This document shows positions 5,954 to 8,352 of a DNA stretch of 8,352 nucleotides, one piece after another (the first letter of the stretch is position 1; every line of letters starts with the position of its first letter). The stretch comes from Phascolarctobacterium sp. (GTDB lineage: Bacteria; Bacillota; Negativicutes; Acidaminococcales; Acidaminococcaceae), in the NCBI GenBank assembly GCA_024405645.1, contig JAKSOJ010000044.1:1-8352 (forward strand), given 5' to 3'. Both the position numbers and the translations under genes were made by a program. The notes below the pieces were generated by a model. That model worked only from the letters and a program-made list of their open reading frames with translations. It was not told the DNA's origin and made no database searches.

Positions 5954-6562
5954 CTATTTTGCCAAGCCTTCGAAGAAATACTTCATGCTTACAGCACCAG
6001 CATCGGGAGTACCAAGAGTTTGCTCACCGTAGCTTCTTGCACGACCAAATTTGGATACGAAGTTTTTGCTAGCTTCAGCGCCTTTTGTAGCAGCTTCAGC
6101 AGCAGCCTTAAAGAGACCTTCCATGTCGCCTTCGTAAGCTTTAATTGCCTCTACAGCAGGAATAAGCGCGTCCATCATGGTTTTGTCGCCTACTTTAGCT
6201 TTGGAAATAGATGCTAAATCTTCGTATGCACTTGCAAACAATTCCTTTAATTCTTCCACTGTTAAAGAATCCTTTGCAGGACAATTATCTTCGAAGCCAC
6301 TCATCCAAGCAGCCCAAAGTTGGCTAGAACTACCACCATTAATCATCATAACTTCCATAGAAATGTTGCTAAACATTTCGTTAAAGGTAGCTGCATCTTC
6401 TTCCATAGAGGAAGTAATCGCTTTGGCAACCTTTTCCATGGTAATACCATGATCAGCATCGCCAAAATGAGAGTCAATGTCAGTCAATTCATCTTTAGCG
6501 GCGATAATTGCATCGCAAGCATTTTTCAAGCGAGCCTTAAACTCATCCATAGAAATCATCAT
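5954..6562 (-). CDS. dhaL: Dihydroxyacetone kinase subunit DhaL (nucleotide-binding subunit)
   Basis: DhaL carries the adenine nucleotide and passes phosphate to the substrate held by DhaK. At 202 aa it is close to the usual 210. The two-magnesium site is intact: Asp30, Asp35 and Asp37 in DIDSHFGDADHG, the same numbering as in E. coli. The nucleotide-binding loop GGSSSQLW (76-83), VGDKTMMDAL (124-133) and the C-terminal GRARSYGEQTLGTPDAGAVS (173-192) also fit. Two ATGs in a row lie at 6557-6562; AGGAGG sits 6 bases before the first. It is the first gene of the operon. In PTS-type systems DhaM rephosphorylates ADP on DhaL; no DhaM is encoded in the window, so the phosphate source (PEP via a distant DhaM, or free ATP) cannot be told from here. 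Confidence 0.93.
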   Translation of the reverse strand: MMISMDEFKARLKNACDAIIAAKDELTDIDSHFGDADHGITMEKVAKAITSSMEEDAATFNEMFSNISMEVMMINGGSSSQLWAAWMSGFEDNCPAKDSLTVEELKELFASAYEDLASISKAKVGDKTMMDALIPAVEAIKAYEGDMEGLFKAAAEAATKGAEASKNFVSKFGRARSYGEQTLGTPDAGAVSMKYFFEGLAK

Positions 6563-6594
6563 ATGTAACCTCCTAGTTTGTATTTTGAAAATTC

Positions 6595-6612
6595 GTACTA
6601 TTTATTAAGTAC
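6595..6612. promoter_or_regulatory. Inverted repeat at the predicted dhaL transcription start
   Basis: GTACT and AGTAC arms are separated by 8 AT bases, immediately downstream of the predicted -10 box. A dimeric repressor bound here would block initiation. The arms are only 5 bases, so chance is possible. Confidence 0.35.
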
Positions 6613-6641
6613 ATTTTAGCATTTGTATAGCATATTTGCAA
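6613..6641 (-). promoter_or_regulatory. Predicted promoter of the dhaL-dhaK-lsrF-VOC operon
   Basis: On the minus strand TTGCAA (6636-6641) and TAAAAT (6613-6618) are 17 bases apart. An overlapping alternative is TTGAAG with TATACA at 18 bases, a little further upstream. The spacer contains a direct repeat, TAGCAT at 6617-6622 and 6628-6633 on the plus strand, with an 11-base period (one helical turn), which could be a regulator site. No terminator separates this promoter from tag upstream, so read-through from tag is also possible. Confidence 0.5.
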
Positions 6642-6664
6642 TTAAATCTTCAATTTATCGTACA

Positions 6665-7255
6665 CTATTTTAATTGTAATTTTGGGACTTTTAGTACTGT
6701 GAGGCGAAAACAGTCACACTCTGGCAAGTGCCCCCAAATTACGCCCACAGCCTGTAAGTACGAATAAATTACAGTTGAGCCAACAAACTTCATGCCACGC
6801 TTCTTTAAATCTTTAGAAATCGCATCAGAAAGAGGCGAAGTTGTTCTTAGATTACATGGTTCTTGAATAACTTCACCATTAGTAAATCCCCATAGATAAT
6901 TATCAAAGCTGCCGAATTCCTTTTGCATCGCGAGGAAAATTTTCGCGTTATTAACAGCGGCATTAACTTTTAATTTGTTACGAATAATACCAGGATTCGC
7001 TAATAGCTCTTGAACCTTTGCTTCGTCATAGGCACTTATTTTCTTCGCATTAAAATTATCAAAAGCCTCTCTAAAAGCTTCTCGTTTATTCAGCACGCAC
7101 TCCCAAGACAAGCCTGCCTGAAAAGATTCCAAAAGCAGCATTTCAAAAAGCTTTTTATCTTGATGTAGCGGAACACCCCACTCTTTATCATGATACTTTA
7201 GGTATAGTGGATTTTTAGGATTTGCCCAAAAACATCTATTAATAATTTTCACCAT
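6665..7255 (-). CDS. tag: DNA-3-methyladenine glycosylase I
   Basis: Tag excises 3-methyladenine from alkylated DNA as the first step of base excision repair. The chosen ATG at 7253-7255 gives 196 aa (E. coli Tag has 187). It has GGGTG about 6 bases before it and lies 1 base after the stop of the HD gene. A GTG at 7262-7264 would add three residues. Counting from the ATG, the Tag zinc site is complete: Cys8 (RCFW), His22 (KYHDKEWG), His176 and Cys180 (GHLPEC). The catalytic-region glutamate is Glu43 in LLLESFQAGLSW. The family motifs NPGIIRNKLKV and KKRGMKFVGSTVIYSYLQAVG are also present. The start next to or overlapping the HD gene indicates co-transcription and probable coupled translation. 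No hairpin follows the stop. Confidence 0.95.
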   Translation of the reverse strand: MVKIINRCFWANPKNPLYLKYHDKEWGVPLHQDKKLFEMLLLESFQAGLSWECVLNKREAFREAFDNFNAKKISAYDEAKVQELLANPGIIRNKLKVNAAVNNAKIFLAMQKEFGSFDNYLWGFTNGEVIQEPCNLRTTSPLSDAISKDLKKRGMKFVGSTVIYSYLQAVGVIWGHLPECDCFRLTVLKVPKLQLK

Positions 7256-7256
7256 A

Positions 7257-8066
7257 TCATTCACCCAAGCTTAATGGCAAATCACTTGATTTGCACTTTT
7301 CTTCTACATAATTTGTCAAGCGTTCTACGCCCTTTTGTACCATTTCATTATCTGGTAAGCTATTAATAATTTTATCAATAAAGCCTCTACTTTTAATTCT
7401 TTGCAGCGTCCAACTATAGTTTACATCGTAAACCCACATCAACCGTACCAGTTTCCTATCATTTTGAGTTTCAATCAAACGATAATCAACCTGCTCGGCA
7501 TTGACAAATTTCTCTAAAAAGCCTGGTGCAAAGCGATTTTCATTAGTTGCAGGATTGAATCTAAGCTTATTGCCAAATTCCACTCTTGCGTCAAGATATG
7601 GCTCTAGCACGCGATAGATATCGAGCTTGTCAGCATCGCGAATAATTTTAGCAAAAAGTAATTTCTTTGCAGATTCTGTGCGAGCGATTTCTTTTTTATT
7701 GTGATTACCAATGGCAAAGAGAAGTATCTCCTGGTCCTTCACATCCAGCTTTTTGAACAAAGGTAAATCAACAATTACCTTGAGTCCCAAGTTCGCATGA
7801 TCCTCTGAATTGGCATCAACAAAGGTATGATATACCTGCCATTGACGAAAGCGACCAATATCATGCCATAGCCCAATCAATTCTGCCAGAAGCACATCGT
7901 GTTCACAAAGCTGTAAATGCTTAGCTAAATCTCGACAGTTTTTGGTAACGTAGCTGGTATGCTCTTCCTTAGTCACAATGCCTAACATTTCATCCTTATC
8001 ATCAGAATAAAATTGCTTTATATATTCAGCCATATGCTTATGGGCATTTCTTAAAATTTCTTCCAT
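7257..8066 (-). CDS. HD-domain metal-dependent phosphohydrolase
   Basis: At 269 aa this is a single HD-superfamily domain protein. The metal site residues are visible: His36 (KEEHTSY), the His68-Asp69 doublet in GLWHDIGRF, His122 in GNHNKK and Asp144 in RDADKLDIYR. HD enzymes cleave phosphate esters of nucleotides or signalling molecules; the family pattern alone does not name the substrate, and there is no RelA/SpoT, GAF or other extra domain. No signal peptide or membrane helix is seen. The C-terminal third (about 185-260) is helical and charged. The ATG at 8064-8066 follows GGAGG at 5 bases. The gene is first in a pair with tag, whose start overlaps or abuts its stop, which could hint at nucleotide or DNA damage metabolism, though this is only context. 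Confidence 0.85.
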   Translation of the reverse strand: MEEILRNAHKHMAEYIKQFYSDDKDEMLGIVTKEEHTSYVTKNCRDLAKHLQLCEHDVLLAELIGLWHDIGRFRQWQVYHTFVDANSEDHANLGLKVIVDLPLFKKLDVKDQEILLFAIGNHNKKEIARTESAKKLLFAKIIRDADKLDIYRVLEPYLDARVEFGNKLRFNPATNENRFAPGFLEKFVNAEQVDYRLIETQNDRKLVRLMWVYDVNYSWTLQRIKSRGFIDKIINSLPDNEMVQKGVERLTNYVEEKCKSSDLPLSLGE

Positions 8067-8101
8067 TATAGCCTCCGCATTTTGGAAATTATTCTAATTT
8101 T

Positions 8102-8131
8102 ATTTTATCATTTCCCTACTATCGAGAGCAA
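8102..8131 (-). promoter_or_regulatory. Possible promoter of the HD-tag pair
   Basis: On the minus strand TTGCTC (8126-8131) and TAAAAT (8102-8107, preceded by TGA) are 18 bases apart, about 35-40 bases above the HD gene start. The -35 box is weak. Confidence 0.4.
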
Positions 8132-8154
8132 ATTTTTCCAACATTTTCAGCAAG

Positions 8155-8183
8155 TTGCAGAGACAATTTTTGAGTGTTATAAT
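8155..8183 (+). promoter_or_regulatory. Predicted promoter of the PP-loop gene
   Basis: TTGCAG (8155-8160) and a perfect TATAAT (8178-8183) are 17 bases apart on the plus strand. The start would be near 8190, giving a leader of about 57 bases. It diverges from the HD gene promoter in the same 180-base gap. Confidence 0.6.
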
Positions 8184-8246
8184 TTTTAAGCAAAAGCTTT
8201 CTAAAACAAAAATTACATGTTCTAAACAATTAATAGGATGAAAATT

Positions 8247-8352
8247 ATGAAAGAACTAACTAATAAATATGACGCCGTGGCTCTTATGAGTGGCGGCCTT
8301 GACAGCCTTCTTGCCATGCGAGTTGTTATGGACCAAGGTTTAAAGGTTTTAG
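8247..8352 (+). CDS. PP-loop ATPase, N-terminal fragment (possible tRNA thiolation-type enzyme; cut by window edge)
   Basis: Only 35 codons are present. They contain the ATP-pyrophosphatase PP-loop SGGLDS at residues 15-20 within VALMSGGLDSLLAMRVVMDQG, the nucleotide-binding start of enzymes that adenylate a substrate (MnmA, ThiI, QueC, TtcA and relatives). The motif so close to the N-terminus excludes full-length ThiI with its THUMP domain in front. MnmA-like or other tRNA sulfurtransferase-like proteins remain possible. The ATG at 8247-8249 is preferred because AGGA sits 8 bases before it; an in-frame ATG at 8238-8240 lies right on that AGGA. It is the only plus-strand gene. The specific function cannot be decided from this fragment. 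Confidence 0.85.
   Translation, partial: MKELTNKYDAVALMSGGLDSLLAMRVVMDQGLKVL

Noticed and set aside
7256..7264. GTG start of tag three codons upstream
   Set aside because: The ATG at 7253-7255 has a GGGTG at good spacing and leaves an N-terminus close to the E. coli Tag start; the GTG cannot be fully excluded.

Overview
The window looks like chromosomal DNA from a Bacillota bacterium of moderate GC. The protein styles (trigger factor, ClpP) and strong AGGAGG-type ribosome binding sites would fit the Negativicutes (Acidaminococcaceae or Phascolarctobacterium-like), but that placement is an inference from memory and not a search. All genes except the last are on the minus strand, so transcription runs from high to low coordinates.

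Layout from right to left. At the right edge a plus-strand gene starts (8247) that encodes the N-terminus of a PP-loop ATPase. It diverges from a minus-strand pair: an HD-domain hydrolase (7257-8066) overlapping or abutting the DNA repair enzyme Tag (6665-7255). Next comes a four-gene minus-strand operon, dhaL - dhaK - lsrF-like aldolase/thiolase - small VOC-superfamily protein (6562 down to 3647). It has its own promoter region containing repeats, and a strong GC-rich hairpin follows the last gene. A stretch of about 375 bases without genes holds that hairpin, a possible structured RNA, and the promoter for two unrecognised genes (145 aa and 94 aa, the latter with a PCCCxxC motif).

A tRNA-Gly(GCC) follows with its own near-consensus promoter and an intrinsic terminator. 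Then comes the protein quality-control operon tig - clpP - clpX (trigger factor, protease subunit, unfoldase; clpX is cut by the left edge), with its own promoter and a 14-bp perfect palindrome in its leader.

How the genes work together. Tig, ClpP and ClpX form the well-known folding/proteolysis set. The most unusual part is the dhaL-dhaK-lsrF-VOC operon. In E. coli, AI-2 breakdown uses a kinase (LsrK), an isomerase (LsrG) and a thiolase (LsrF) that yields DHAP and acetyl-CoA. Here a two-subunit dihydroxyacetone-type kinase, a metal-binding VOC enzyme and an LsrF homologue sit together, with no LsrK, LsrG or DhaM in view. I propose this as a candidate analogue (kinase, isomerase, aldolase/thiolase) acting on AI-2 or another small ketose; the functional assignment is inference.
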